NCBI GenBank assembly: GCA_005938025.2
Contig: VCCI02000001.1
Location: forward strand, 1,798,001 to 1,862,000
From: Inquilinus sp. KBS0705
Lineage (GTDB): Bacteria; Bacteroidota; Bacteroidia; Sphingobacteriales; Sphingobacteriaceae
Direction: 5' to 3'
DNA length: 64,000 nucleotides
Part shown: positions 16,014 to 24,656 of the stretch, one piece after another
How the letters are laid out: the number at the start of each line of letters is the position of its first letter
Numbering within the stretch: the first letter of the stretch is position 1
Translations under genes and position numbers: made by a program
The notes under the pieces: generated by a model
Told to the model about the DNA's origin: nothing
Databases searched by the model: none
What the model saw: only the letters and a program-made list of their open reading frames with translations

Positions 16014-16376
16014 AGGTGTTTTAATATGGCTGCGAAATTAGGGATTTTGACCGAAAGAAACAGCCTCTGCTGGTGTTGTCAGTAACAATTTTTTTTTAGC
16101 TCAAACAAGACCCGTCCTTTTCAGATAACAATTTTACCAATAGGTGCAGCGGATGTGCGATTCCTTCCCTGGGGAAGGAGGAGGTAGGGGTTAAACCAGG
16201 CGTTCAGCTATTAACCGTCGCTCATTTAAACCCCTCCCTGCCTTTACGCTCATTGCTAACCGCACCCCTCCCCAGGGAGGGAATTATAATTTTCAGAACA
16301 GGCATTCGCCCCTGCCCGCTATTTAATGCAATAAAATTATTTAATTTCACGGGCGCCATTAACCGGCCTATAGCGT
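16014..16376. other. intergenic region containing one long palindromic repeat
   Basis: 363 bases between the divergent nitroreductase and symporter genes. It holds the 131-bp repeat at 16155-16285 (separate entry) and AT-rich flanks. I see no gene or terminator in it. Confidence 0.7.
16155..16285. repeat. 131-bp interspersed repeat, left copy flanking the symporter gene
   Basis: It starts with GTGCGATTCCTTCCCTGGGG and ends with CCCCTCCCCAGGGAGGGAATT; both ends are themselves palindromic (TTCCCTGGGGAA, CCCTCCCCAGGGAGGG). An inverted copy of 135 bp lies at 17642-17776. The outer ~50 bases on each side are nearly identical between copies; the central ~30 bases differ. This structure resembles a MITE or a REP doublet. 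Confidence 0.85.
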
Positions 16377-17594
16377 ATGAATAACTGGATAAAAAATTAT
16401 AGCGGGATAATTTGGCTGTTAACGGGCATTATTATTGGCAGTATTGCCGGCGTTGTGCTGGGCGAAAGGGCCGAAATACTAAAACCCATCGGCGATATTT
16501 TCCTGAACCTGTTATTTGTGGCTGTTATCCCACTTGTTTTCTTTGCTATTTCGTCTGCCATAGCCAACCTGCAAGGCACACAAAAGCTAAGCCGTATAAT
16601 GGGTATTATGGCGGGCGTTTTTTTGGGTACTATTATAGTAGCGGCAATATTAACCATTATCGCACTGTGGATATTTCCTTTGGGTGCCACAGTAACTACA
16701 GCCACCGCCGGCACCACAGCAGAGGCGGGTAAAAAGTTAACCGGCGATGCCGTTACACAGCTATTTACCACCAGCGAGTTCTTTAACCTGCTATCCCGTA
16801 AAAACATGCTGGCCATGATCATTTTTGCCATACTGGTAGGTTTTGGCGCATTAAGGGCGGGCGACAAAGGCAAAGCATTCACCGGTTTTTTAAATTCGGG
16901 CAACGAGGTTTTTAAACAAGTATTTGTCATTATCATGAAAGCAGGGCCAATTGGCCTGGGTGCTTACTTTGCTTACCAGGTGGCTGTTTTTGGGCCAAGC
17001 CTGTTTGGCACCTATGCCCATACACTGGGTATTGGTTATGGTGTTAGCTTGTTTTTATACGCTGTATTTTATAGCCTATATGCCTTTATTGCAGGCGGCG
17101 TAACCGGCATTAAACGCTACTGGAAAAATAACATCATCCCTTCGGCTACTGCGGTGGCAACCTGCAGCAGTATTGCCACAATACCGGCCAATTTAGATGC
17201 CGCCAAAAAAATGGGCATTAGTGATGTAATTGCCGGGGTAACTATACCGCTTGGGGGCACCCTACATAAAGATGGCTCCAGCATATCCTCCATATTAAAA
17301 ATGGCCGTAGTGTTTGCCATGTTTGGCAAAGGGTTTGACAGTCCGCAGGTTATACTGCTGGCTTTGGGGATGACAGTTTTAGTAAGTATGGTTGAGGGCG
17401 GCATCCCTAACGGCGGTTATATAGGCGAGCTGCTATTTATCTCGGCTTATGGCTTCCCGCCTGAAGCATTACCACCTGCTATAATTATTGGCACCCTGAT
17501 AGACCCCATTGCTACCCTGCTAAACGCGACCGGCGATACTGTTGCCGCCATGATGATCAATAGATTTGCAGAAGGGAAATTGGTTGAGGATTGA
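16377..17594 (+). CDS. dicarboxylate/amino acid:cation symporter (SDF/DAACS family)
   Basis: A 405-residue inner-membrane transporter that brings in dicarboxylates or acidic amino acids with Na+ or H+. It has the family's re-entrant loops: a Ser-rich HP1 (SSIATIPANLDAAKKMG), the GGTLHKDGSSISSILK segment that stands where NMDGT is usual, HP2 (GGIPNGGYIGE), and a final GTLIDPIATLLNATGDTVAAMMINR with the substrate-binding Asp and Asn. The change NMDG to HKDG means cation coupling may differ from the model transporters. The gene sits alone between two inverted copies of a long repeat. Confidence 0.92.
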   Translation: MNNWIKNYSGIIWLLTGIIIGSIAGVVLGERAEILKPIGDIFLNLLFVAVIPLVFFAISSAIANLQGTQKLSRIMGIMAGVFLGTIIVAAILTIIALWIFPLGATVTTATAGTTAEAGKKLTGDAVTQLFTTSEFFNLLSRKNMLAMIIFAILVGFGALRAGDKGKAFTGFLNSGNEVFKQVFVIIMKAGPIGLGAYFAYQVAVFGPSLFGTYAHTLGIGYGVSLFLYAVFYSLYAFIAGGVTGIKRYWKNNIIPSATAVATCSSIATIPANLDAAKKMGISDVIAGVTIPLGGTLHKDGSSISSILKMAVVFAMFGKGFDSPQVILLALGMTVLVSMVEGGIPNGGYIGELLFISAYGFPPEALPPAIIIGTLIDPIATLLNATGDTVAAMMINRFAEGKLVED

Positions 17595-17641
17595 TCTCCT
17601 TGGTTTATTGGCGAAAACTCTACAGCTATTCGAAGCTTTTT

Positions 17642-17776
17642 AATTCCCTCCCCGGGGAGGGGTGCGGTTAGAAATGAGCGTAAAGGCAGGGAGGGGTTCA
17701 TATGAGCAATAGTTATAATTGGACTCAACGCCTTGATTAACCCCTACCTCCTCCTTCCCCAGGGAAGGAATCGCAC
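17642..17776. repeat. 135-bp interspersed repeat, right (inverted) copy flanking the symporter gene
   Basis: Reverse complement of the repeat at 16155-16285 at both ends: starts with AATTCCCTCCCCGGGGAGGG and ends with TTCCCCAGGGAAGGAATCGCAC. The middle section differs. A half copy of the second end is also found at 59016-59055. Confidence 0.85.
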
Positions 17777-17830
17777 CTTCCCTGCAATATTTTAATCTTC
17801 CGAACGAAGGTAATTCCACCAATTTGAAAT

Positions 17831-18214
17831 TTACATATGCGGCTTTTTGGCTACGCCAATAATGTCTACATCTTCTAACACCAGCGACTTGACCATGTTT
17901 TGAACGATGGCCTTGTACTTTTTAAAGTGCGGTGTTTCTATATGTGCCTTGTACGCGGCGGTATCGGCATATACCTCTAAAATGGTAATGTGCGACGGAT
18001 CAGTCTTATCCGCTACCGCGTAATAGGTTAACACACCAGGCTCGGTTTTTACCGCCGTGGTCATCTGCTCTTTAAGTGCCGCGTTATACTGGTCTAACAG
18101 GGCAGGGTCAACCTGAATTTTCGCTAATCTTACCATTTGGTTATTACTTTGTGCCAAAGCGCTGCCTGTCATACACAAGATCAACAGGCATACCATAAAT
18201 GTAAATTTTTTCAT
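17831..18214 (-). CDS. secreted antibiotic-biosynthesis-monooxygenase (ABM) domain protein
   Basis: A signal peptide (MKKFTFMVCLLILCMTGSALAQ) precedes a ~100-residue dimeric alpha/beta-barrel ABM domain (VRLAKIQVDPALLDQYNAAL, EPGVLTYYAVADKTDPSHITILEVYADTAAYKAHIETPHFKKY). Intracellular relatives are quinol or anthrone monooxygenases that need no cofactor. An exported one is less studied and its substrate is unknown. The frame is open to 18256, but the start at 18214 begins the signal peptide correctly. Confidence 0.85.
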   Translation of the reverse strand: MKKFTFMVCLLILCMTGSALAQSNNQMVRLAKIQVDPALLDQYNAALKEQMTTAVKTEPGVLTYYAVADKTDPSHITILEVYADTAAYKAHIETPHFKKYKAIVQNMVKSLVLEDVDIIGVAKKPHM

Positions 18215-18567
18215 CATCAATAATTGAATTTTTCCGTTTGGAGACCAACCTATCAAAGGTCGGTATTAATATTTAAAATAGTTGTGACACTGTTTTGTCA
18301 CTACCCGTGCTCTTTTCAAAAAACCGGTCCCGGGTATTTCGGTGCTGCGCGAATGCAAAATAAATTGCATTTAGGTGAAAAATAATTTTATATTAGTGAA
18401 CAGGCGGGCAACAAAAAAAACGAAAACAGCTATAGCTAAAGCAGTAAAAAATCGCAAAAAAAAACAAAAAGTTACCTTAAGGATGTAATGGCCTAAATTA
18501 TACAACAAAAAACCCGATCAGCATTTACTCACCGGGCTTTTTTATTTTTTATGAACTTTGATTTTGC
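18215..18567. other. AT-rich intergenic region with a weak terminator
   Basis: Contains the upstream region of the ABM gene. Near 18511-18540 is a CCCG/CGGG stem bordered by A6 and T6, which, read on the minus strand, may end the E1 dehydrogenase transcript. The stem is only four base pairs with a long loop. I see no other gene or repeat here. Confidence 0.45.
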
Positions 18568-21000
18568 CTAAAATATCGCCGGATATTTACCCGGGTTGGC
18601 TTCGCTCATCATCTTGTAAACCGCCTCTATCACATCATCGTGCGATGGCTTGCTAAAGTAATCACCGTCTGAGCCATAAGGTGGCCTGTGCTCGGCAGCC
18701 GAAAGCGTTTTAGGCTGAGCGTCAAGCGCATAGTAGCCGTTTTGCACCTCCAGTATCTTTTGCAGTATAAACGCCGAACCACCACCCGGCAGGTCTTCGT
18801 CTACTATTAATAGCTTATTGGTTTTACGTAAGGAGTTACCACAAACATTCTCTGTATCAAACGGATAAAGGGTTTGCGGGTCTATCACCTCAATGTTCAT
18901 ACCCATTTTGGCTAACTCTTCGGCACTCTCCATCACTATACGCAGGGTTGAGCCATAGCTGATAACTGTAACATCGGTACCTTCCCTTAGTATCTCGGCC
19001 TTACCTAAGGGTACGGTAAACTCACCTATATTGGCCGGCAGCTTCTCCTTAATACGGTAACCGTTAAGGCTTTCTATCACCAAGGCGGGTTCGTCGCCGC
19101 GCAAAAGCGTATTGTACATACCGGCAGCTTGGGTCATGTTACGTGGCACGCAAATATGCATCCCCCTAAGCGAGTTCAATATAAAACCAAGCGGCGATCC
19201 CGAGTGCCATATGCCCTCTAACCTGTGGCCGCGTGTGCGCACAATAAGCGGTGCCTTTTGCCCGCCAAGCGTGCGGTAGCTCAAGCTGGCTAAGTCGTCG
19301 CTTAAAACAGTGATAGAATACAGCAGGTAATCTAAGTATTGAATTTCGGCAATTGGCCTTAAGCCACGCATAGCAAGGCCCATGCCCTGCCCTATAATGG
19401 TTGCTTCGCGTATGCCGGTATCGGTAATACGCAGGTCGGTATACTTGCTTTGCAAGCCTGCAAAGCCTTGGTTTACATCGCCTATAGCACCCACATCTTC
19501 GCCAAAGGCAACAATGCTTTTATCGCGCTCAAAATTGGCATCAAAGCAGGCATTTAATACCTCGCGGCCATCCATTACTTTGGCATCATCGTCATAAGTG
19601 GCGGCTACAACCTTCACATATAAAGGCGATTGCGGCGTACCTGTAAACAGTTTGGAATTAAAGCGTTCCTTGTTCTTAACGTTCTCGGCATTTAGCAGAT
19701 CAACAAGCGCTTGTCTTTCGTGGGTATTCTCGTTTATGGTTAAACGCAATGCCTTGCGTATGGTAGTAATGGTGTCTTTACGGCCCGGATCTATGCAGCT
19801 TTCTAAGGATGTGATCAGACTTTGTAATTCGTTGGCATGCGCCGATACCTGGGCCATGCGGTAAATAACCTGCACGGTTTGCTCCATTTCGGCTTTTATC
19901 TCGTTTTCCAGATCGCTCCAGGCTTCGCGCTGGCAATCACGCACATGCTTTTTTGCCGCTGCTTCCAACTTGTCAATTTCCTCGGCAGTAGCAATAGCCG
20001 ATTCTATCATCCATTTGCGCATTTGCAGCAGGCAATCATGTTCTTCTTCCCAGGCAAGCCTGTCTTTCGACTTGTAACGCTCGTGCGAACCTGATGTAGA
20101 GTGGCCCTGCGGCTGGGTCATTTCGGTAACGTGTATCATTACCGGTACATGCTCTTCGCGGCATATTTTAATGGCACGCTCGTAAGTTTCGCAAAGGGCT
20201 ACATAATCCCATCCGCGCACTTTAAATATCTCGTATCCCTTGCCTTTACTATCGCGTTGAAAGCCCTTTAAAACCTCGGATATATCCTCTTTGGTAGTTT
20301 GCAGCCTTGCCGGTACCGATATAGCGTAGGCATCATCCCATATAGAGATAGCCATAGGCACCTGCAGCACACCGGCAGCATTAAATGTCTCAAAAAATAA
20401 CCCCTCGGATGTTGAACCGTTACCGATGGTGCCAAAAGCAACCTCGTTACCGTTAACCGAAAAATTCTTTAAGTAGGCCAGTTCTTTATTTTGGCGGTAT
20501 AGTTTTGATGCGTAAGCTAAACCCAGCAAGCGTGGCATGTGCCCGCCTGTGGTAGATATATCGGCCCCGCAATTCATGGTTTCAGCCTGGTTTGCCCAAC
20601 TGCCATCTTCGTTTACATAACGGGTGGCATAGTGGCAATTCATTTGCCTGCCTGCCGATGCGGGGTCTTTTTCAACATCGGGGTTGGCATATAACTGAGC
20701 GAAAAACTCCTTCAAATTGCTCATGCCGGTAGCAAACATAAAAGTTTGGTCGCGGTAGTAGCCTGCACGCCAGTCGCCATTTTTAAAAGCCTTGGCCATA
20801 GCCAATTGCGCAACTTCCTTACCATCGCCAAAAATGCCAAACTTAGCCTTACCTGTAAGCACTTCCCTCCTGCCTATCAGACTGGCCTGTCGGCTTTCAA
20901 AGCCAACACGGTAGTCGCCGATAACAATTTTTCTGAAATCGTCAAAACTGAGTTCGGCAGCATTTGTGGTATTGCCAGTGTGTAATGCAGTTTCGGGCAT
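18568..21000 (-). CDS. alpha-ketoacid dehydrogenase E1, fused alpha and beta subunits
   Basis: Thiamine-diphosphate enzyme that decarboxylates branched-chain 2-oxo acids (or pyruvate) and passes the acyl group to a lipoyl E2. The 810-residue chain begins with an alpha-type half (about 20-390) carrying the ThDP motif region GNGSTSEGLFFETFNAAGVL...DDAYAISVP and the phosphorylation-loop-like GSHERYKSKDRLAW. A linker (390-480) leads to the beta-type half (485-810; VAFGEDVGAIGDVNQGFAGL, IREATIIGQGMGLAMRGLRPIAEI, VRTRGHRLEGIWHSGSPLG). Fused E1 genes are common in Bacteroidota. No E2 or E3 gene is adjacent, so the partner is encoded elsewhere. Monocistronic. Confidence 0.93.
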   Translation of the reverse strand: MPETALHTGNTTNAAELSFDDFRKIVIGDYRVGFESRQASLIGRREVLTGKAKFGIFGDGKEVAQLAMAKAFKNGDWRAGYYRDQTFMFATGMSNLKEFFAQLYANPDVEKDPASAGRQMNCHYATRYVNEDGSWANQAETMNCGADISTTGGHMPRLLGLAYASKLYRQNKELAYLKNFSVNGNEVAFGTIGNGSTSEGLFFETFNAAGVLQVPMAISIWDDAYAISVPARLQTTKEDISEVLKGFQRDSKGKGYEIFKVRGWDYVALCETYERAIKICREEHVPVMIHVTEMTQPQGHSTSGSHERYKSKDRLAWEEEHDCLLQMRKWMIESAIATAEEIDKLEAAAKKHVRDCQREAWSDLENEIKAEMEQTVQVIYRMAQVSAHANELQSLITSLESCIDPGRKDTITTIRKALRLTINENTHERQALVDLLNAENVKNKERFNSKLFTGTPQSPLYVKVVAATYDDDAKVMDGREVLNACFDANFERDKSIVAFGEDVGAIGDVNQGFAGLQSKYTDLRITDTGIREATIIGQGMGLAMRGLRPIAEIQYLDYLLYSITVLSDDLASLSYRTLGGQKAPLIVRTRGHRLEGIWHSGSPLGFILNSLRGMHICVPRNMTQAAGMYNTLLRGDEPALVIESLNGYRIKEKLPANIGEFTVPLGKAEILREGTDVTVISYGSTLRIVMESAEELAKMGMNIEVIDPQTLYPFDTENVCGNSLRKTNKLLIVDEDLPGGGSAFILQKILEVQNGYYALDAQPKTLSAAEHRPPYGSDGDYFSKPSHDDVIEAVYKMMSEANPGKYPAIF

Positions 21001-21085
21001 ATTATATTTGATTAGGCGGTAAAATTATAAAATTCTATTCGGTTTTAGTAATGGTACATATAAAACGCCGAGTTTTTACAATAGT

Positions 21086-21115
21086 TTTGATTTTAGGTTA
21101 AACCTTTTATATTTG
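21086..21115 (+). promoter_or_regulatory. Bacteroidota-type promoter of the DUF1573 gene
   Basis: TTTG at 21086-21089 and TATATTTG at 21108-21115 match the -33 (TTTG) and -7 (TAnnTTTG) boxes with 18 bases between, which is within the usual spacing. The start codon is 20 bases further. Confidence 0.75.
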
Positions 21116-21135
21116 TAATAATCAAACACGCAACT

Positions 21136-21537
21136 ATGAAAAAATTAATATTGATCTGCACCGTAATTTTAGGCTTTGCTTTTACCGCTTCTGCACAAGA
21201 CGACCAAAAAGCCGAGTTTAAATTTAACGAAGAAAAACACGACTTTGGTAAAATACCACAAGGCACACCTGTTACTACAATTTTTGAATTTACCAACGTT
21301 GGTACCGAGCCACTTATACTTACTGAAGTAAGGCCTACCTGCGGTTGCACCATTGCCGATTACACTAAAACCCCGGTTTTAAAAGGCGCTAAAGGATCTA
21401 TTAAGATCACTTATAACGCGGCGGTAGCCTCGGCATTTAACAAAACCATTGTGGTAACATCAAATGCTAAAACGCCTACCAAGTATTTAAATATTGTGGG
21501 CGAGGTAGTTGCCAAACCGGCGGCATCGAGCAAGTAA
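21136..21537 (+). CDS. secreted DUF1573 domain protein
   Basis: A 133-residue exported protein: signal peptide MKKLILICTVILGFAFTASAQ, then one Ig-like DUF1573 domain (EEKHDFGKIPQGTPVTTIFEFTNVGTEPLILTEVRPTCGCTIADYTKTPVLKGAKGSIKITY). The motif PTCGCT is the family hallmark. Abundant in Bacteroidota envelopes; function unknown. It has its own promoter and terminator, so it is a single-gene unit. Confidence 0.9.
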   Translation: MKKLILICTVILGFAFTASAQDDQKAEFKFNEEKHDFGKIPQGTPVTTIFEFTNVGTEPLILTEVRPTCGCTIADYTKTPVLKGAKGSIKITYNAAVASAFNKTIVVTSNAKTPTKYLNIVGEVVAKPAASSK

Positions 21538-21562
21538 TAGCTTTAACAAAGCATAAATAATT

Positions 21563-21592
21563 AAAAAGGCATCCTTGCAGATGCCTTTTTTT
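21563..21592 (+). terminator. terminator after the DUF1573 gene
   Basis: GGCATC (21568-21573) pairs with GATGCC (21580-21585), with A5 before and T7 after. Confidence 0.85.
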
Positions 21593-21610
21593 ATGGGCTG
21601 TTTTTTTTAC

Positions 21611-21618
21611 TAATTTTG
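21611..21618 (+). promoter_or_regulatory. putative -7 box directly before the aminotransferase start
   Basis: TAATTTTG matches TAnnTTTG and ends four bases before the ATG at 21623, implying a leaderless or nearly leaderless transcript. Confidence 0.45.
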
Positions 21619-21622
21619 CCCC

Positions 21623-22822
21623 ATGCCAAAAATTTCGCAAAAAGGGCAGCGAATGCCCGCATCGCCTATACGTAAACTAACCCCATTTGCCGATAAAGCT
21701 AAGCTGGAAGGTAAAAAAGTATATCACCTTAATATTGGCCAGCCGGATATTGAAACGCCCGAAAGCATGCTTAATGCCATTAAAAATATTGATTTTAAGG
21801 TATGGGCCTACACTCCCAGCGAGGGTACTTTAAGTTACCGTAAAAAACTAACCGAATACTATAACAAGTTAGGCTATAACATCACCCCCGAAAACATTAT
21901 TGTAACCACCGGCGGATCGGAAGCTATTACCATTGCCATGATGAGTTGCCTGGATGATGGCGACGAAGTAATAATACCTGAACCATTTTATGCCAACTAC
22001 AATGGCTTTGCCAACCAAACAGATGTAGTAGTAAAACCCATTTTATCATACATTGATAATGGCTTTGCGTTACCGCCTATAAGCGAGTTTGAAAAGCTGA
22101 TCACCCCTAAAACCAAGGCCATCATTATTTGCAACCCTAATAACCCTACCGGCTACCTATACTCGCAGGCGGAACTGGATGCATTAAAGGAACTGGCTTT
22201 AAAATACGACTTGTACCTGTTTAGTGACGAAGCTTACCGCGAATTTTGTTACGACGGCCGCAATTTTATATCGCCCATGCACCTTGAGGGGTTGGACGAA
22301 AACGTAATTGTGATGGACACTGTAAGCAAGCGTTATAGTGCTTGTGGTGCACGCTTAGGCTGCCTTATTACCAAAAACAAGGCTGTTATTGCAGCTGGGT
22401 TAAAATTTGCGCAGGCAAGGCTATCGCCGGGCATGGTTGAGCAAATTGCTGGCGAAGCGGCTGTGGATACACCTGATAGCTATTTTGAAGCTGTTAGTCA
22501 CGAATATACCCTACGTCGCGATACTTTGGTAAATGCGCTTAACAAGATGGAGGGTGTATATTGCCCTAACCCGGGTGGTGCATTTTATGTGGTTGCCCGA
22601 TTCCCGATTGATAATGCCGATAAGTTTTGCCAATGGATGCTGGAGAGCTTTAGCTACAATAACCAAACGGTAATGATGGCACCCGCAACCGGCTTTTACA
22701 GCACGCCCGGAGCAGGCCAAAATGAAGTACGAATGGCATATGTACTAAACAACGATGACCTGGGCAAAGCTATGGAATGCCTGGAAAAAGGTTTACAGGA
22801 ATACCCGGGTCGGGAATTATAA
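21623..22822 (+). CDS. class I/II PLP-dependent aminotransferase (AspC/AAT-like)
   Basis: A 399-residue fold-type I aminotransferase. PLP-site residues are visible: Asn174 region in CNPNNPTG, Asp202 in LFSDEAY, the Schiff-base Lys236 in DTVSKRYSACGARLG with Arg244, and the C-terminal substrate Arg in NEVRMAYV. Close relatives act on aspartate or aromatic amino acids, so it could supply the aromatic transamination step missing from the aro operon 12 kb upstream; that is inference. Single-gene unit just before ssrA. Confidence 0.9.
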   Translation: MPKISQKGQRMPASPIRKLTPFADKAKLEGKKVYHLNIGQPDIETPESMLNAIKNIDFKVWAYTPSEGTLSYRKKLTEYYNKLGYNITPENIIVTTGGSEAITIAMMSCLDDGDEVIIPEPFYANYNGFANQTDVVVKPILSYIDNGFALPPISEFEKLITPKTKAIIICNPNNPTGYLYSQAELDALKELALKYDLYLFSDEAYREFCYDGRNFISPMHLEGLDENVIVMDTVSKRYSACGARLGCLITKNKAVIAAGLKFAQARLSPGMVEQIAGEAAVDTPDSYFEAVSHEYTLRRDTLVNALNKMEGVYCPNPGGAFYVVARFPIDNADKFCQWMLESFSYNNQTVMMAPATGFYSTPGAGQNEVRMAYVLNNDDLGKAMECLEKGLQEYPGREL

Positions 22823-22928
22823 AGTCTTAAGTCAAAAGTAATAAGTCGAAAGTCAGGGCTGAAACGGCATTAAATTTGTATATTTGTACTGGTTTAACTC
22901 AGAACTTAACACTTCGGACTTAAGACTT
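22822..22928 (+). promoter_or_regulatory. upstream region of ssrA with -7 box between inverted microrepeats
   Basis: TATATTTG at 22879-22886 fits the -7 consensus and would place the start of transcription about 45 bases before mature tmRNA. It lies between AAGTCTTAAGTC (22822-22833) and the inverted copy GACTTAAGACTT (22917-22928), a microrepeat related to the one inside aroA. Confidence 0.5.
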
Positions 22929-22935
22929 ACAAAAT

Positions 22936-23303
22936 GGGGTCGACCGGAATTGACAGGATGGAGATAAATAGGTAAGCATGCAGCGCGTTGGGTGAATTAG
23001 CGCTTAAATCTGAACGCTCAAACTTACAAATGGCGAAAATAACTACGCCTTAGCTGCCTAATTTAGAATTAGCATAGCTTTTGTCCCGCCGGTTTTCTGT
23101 TCTGTTGGATCGGCAACCGGGGCATCGAAAAACGGAAATAGCCTGCTTAAAGGTGTGGTAAGCAGGCGAAACAAAGCACCTAAGGATTAAGGTACAGGTA
23201 AGCGGTTAACCTTCCCTAGTCCCTACAATTAAATAACAGCTAAGCATGTAGAAAGCTTATCTTATACCATGTTTGGACGAGGGTTCGAATCCCTCCGGCT
23301 CCA
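22936..23303 (+). ncRNA. ssrA: tmRNA
   Basis: Transfer-messenger RNA for rescue of stalled ribosomes. The 5' end GGGGUCG pairs with CGGCUCC at 23296-23302 to form the acceptor stem. The T-arm GGTTCGAATCC is at 23282-23292. The tag frame at 23032-23061 reads GENNYALAA then TAA, the typical Bacteroidota degradation tag. After the discriminator A (23303) the DNA reads CAA, so the terminal CCA is not encoded and must be added after transcription. A strong terminator follows. Confidence 0.97.
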
Positions 23304-23304
23304 C

Positions 23305-23339
23305 AAAAAAGCCTGCGATTAATAATTGCAGGCTTTTTT
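23305..23339 (+). terminator. terminator of ssrA
   Basis: GCCTGC (23311-23316) pairs with GCAGGC (23328-23333), preceded by A6 and followed by T6. Confidence 0.9.
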
Positions 23340-23404
23340 ATTTACAGCGTGAGAATTTATAGCGAACATTGCCTAAACAAAAGCTTACAGAAAGCAAATG
23401 AACA

Positions 23405-23764
23405 ATGATAAAAGCATACAGATTATATACAGGTGCCGACGGGCATTCGCACGTAGAAACCGGAACCGTTAACGAGGGTGTGTTAAGCCAAGCGTCGCAC
23501 ATCAGGTTTCAGGAGTCGCCGCCGCACTCATTTTACGATTGGCACAACGCCCCTACTACTCAATATGTTATTTCGTTATCGGGCACCTTAGAGTTTGAGA
23601 CCCTGCCCGGCGAAACATTTATTTTAAAACCAGGCGAATTACTAATAGCCATGGATATCACCGGCACAGCCCATAAATGGAAACTTGTTGACGATGCCCC
23701 GTGGCAACGCGTGTATGTAGTTTTTGAAGAGAACCAGGTAAATTTTATCCCCGACAACCAATAA
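23405..23764 (+). CDS. small cupin-fold protein
   Basis: A 119-residue single-domain protein whose central text (QYVISLSGTLEFETLPGETFILKPGELLIAMDITGTAHKWKLVDDAPWQRVYVVFEE) has the spacing of a cupin barrel with a TGTAHKW segment for a metal ligand. The first cupin motif lacks the usual HxH, so metal binding is uncertain. No specific function can be given. Its stop is seven bases from the convergent cyclase stop. Confidence 0.75.
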   Translation: MIKAYRLYTGADGHSHVETGTVNEGVLSQASHIRFQESPPHSFYDWHNAPTTQYVISLSGTLEFETLPGETFILKPGELLIAMDITGTAHKWKLVDDAPWQRVYVVFEENQVNFIPDNQ

Positions 23765-23771
23765 TAATAAC

Positions 23772-24464
23772 TCATCCTGATATCGCTAATAAGTAATCCA
23801 TATTAAACTGCAAACCTGTTAAGGAGTAATTATTATTATAAGGTTTACCTGCCAAACGTACTTGTTGCCCCTGCGATATTCCCTGTAAATTTGTCGTTTG
23901 CTTAATAAGCGCAGTAGGATGCGACTCAAGCATTTGATAGGCGTATTCAGACATTAGCAAATCATTATTCAGTTCCTTGGTTTTGGCTTGCAGCCTGGCC
24001 GCAATATTTACAGGAAGCCCCATTACTGATAATTGCGCCGGCCCATCTAAACCAAATTCACTTACAAATACTTTACCTGCATGTAACCCAACACCTATCT
24101 CTAAAGGATCATTATTAAAAGTTGTATAGGCATCATTAAAGATATCTACGGTCTGAAACATAAGCTTTGCAGCCTGGTAAGCATTATTTACCGCCTGGCG
24201 CAGGTTACTTTGCAAACCAAAAACGGCATAAAGATTATCGCCGGCAATCTCTATCACCCTGCCCTGCGTATTTTTTACAATTTGATTAAAGGCGGTATAT
24301 AAACGCCTTACTAACTGTATCACCGATTGACCGGGCTGCGATTCCATAAGCCCTGTAAAATTGCGGATATCCAGAAAAAGTATGGCCACCTCTTTTTCCT
24401 GGTCTACTGCTACAGCACTGGCTGCAGGCATGTAGGTGTTTAACATTAAGTAATTGTTTTCCAT
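23772..24464 (-). CDS. class III adenylate/guanylate cyclase domain protein
   Basis: A 230-residue soluble cyclase with no membrane or sensor domain. Metal-binding aspartates are Asp32 (FLDIRNFTG) and Asp76 (EIAGDNLYAVFG). The transition-state pair Asn153 and Arg157 is present in VMGLPVNIAARLQ. The family's usual Asp before the VN motif is Leu here and the base-selecting positions are atypical, so ATP or GTP preference is open. A C-terminal ~50 residues is unrecognised. No cyclic-nucleotide effector gene is nearby. Confidence 0.85.
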   Translation of the reverse strand: MENNYLMLNTYMPAASAVAVDQEKEVAILFLDIRNFTGLMESQPGQSVIQLVRRLYTAFNQIVKNTQGRVIEIAGDNLYAVFGLQSNLRQAVNNAYQAAKLMFQTVDIFNDAYTTFNNDPLEIGVGLHAGKVFVSEFGLDGPAQLSVMGLPVNIAARLQAKTKELNNDLLMSEYAYQMLESHPTALIKQTTNLQGISQGQQVRLAGKPYNNNYSLTGLQFNMDYLLAISG

Positions 24465-24642
24465 GAGTTGTGTGTTTCGTTACTTAAGCAGACGAGCCAA
24501 CTTTTAAAACATTTTAAAAAAACCGCGAATAATTTAGTGATGACACAGCGCTGACTTAGTAATGTGAATATATTTGATGTGCCGCAACACCTATGCTGAT
24601 CACTCATATAAAAGAATTACACGCTATACACAATTGTTTGAT

Positions 24643-24650
24643 TATCTTTG
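24643..24650 (+). promoter_or_regulatory. putative -7 box directly before rpoD
   Basis: TATCTTTG fits TAnnTTTG and ends six bases before the ATG at 24657, again predicting an almost leaderless transcript. Confidence 0.5.
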
Positions 24651-24656
24651 CAAAAC

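Noticed and set aside
23281-23303. A separate tRNA gene suggested by GGTTCGAATCC
   Set aside because: This is the T-arm and acceptor end of ssrA; no anticodon arm is found at the proper distance.
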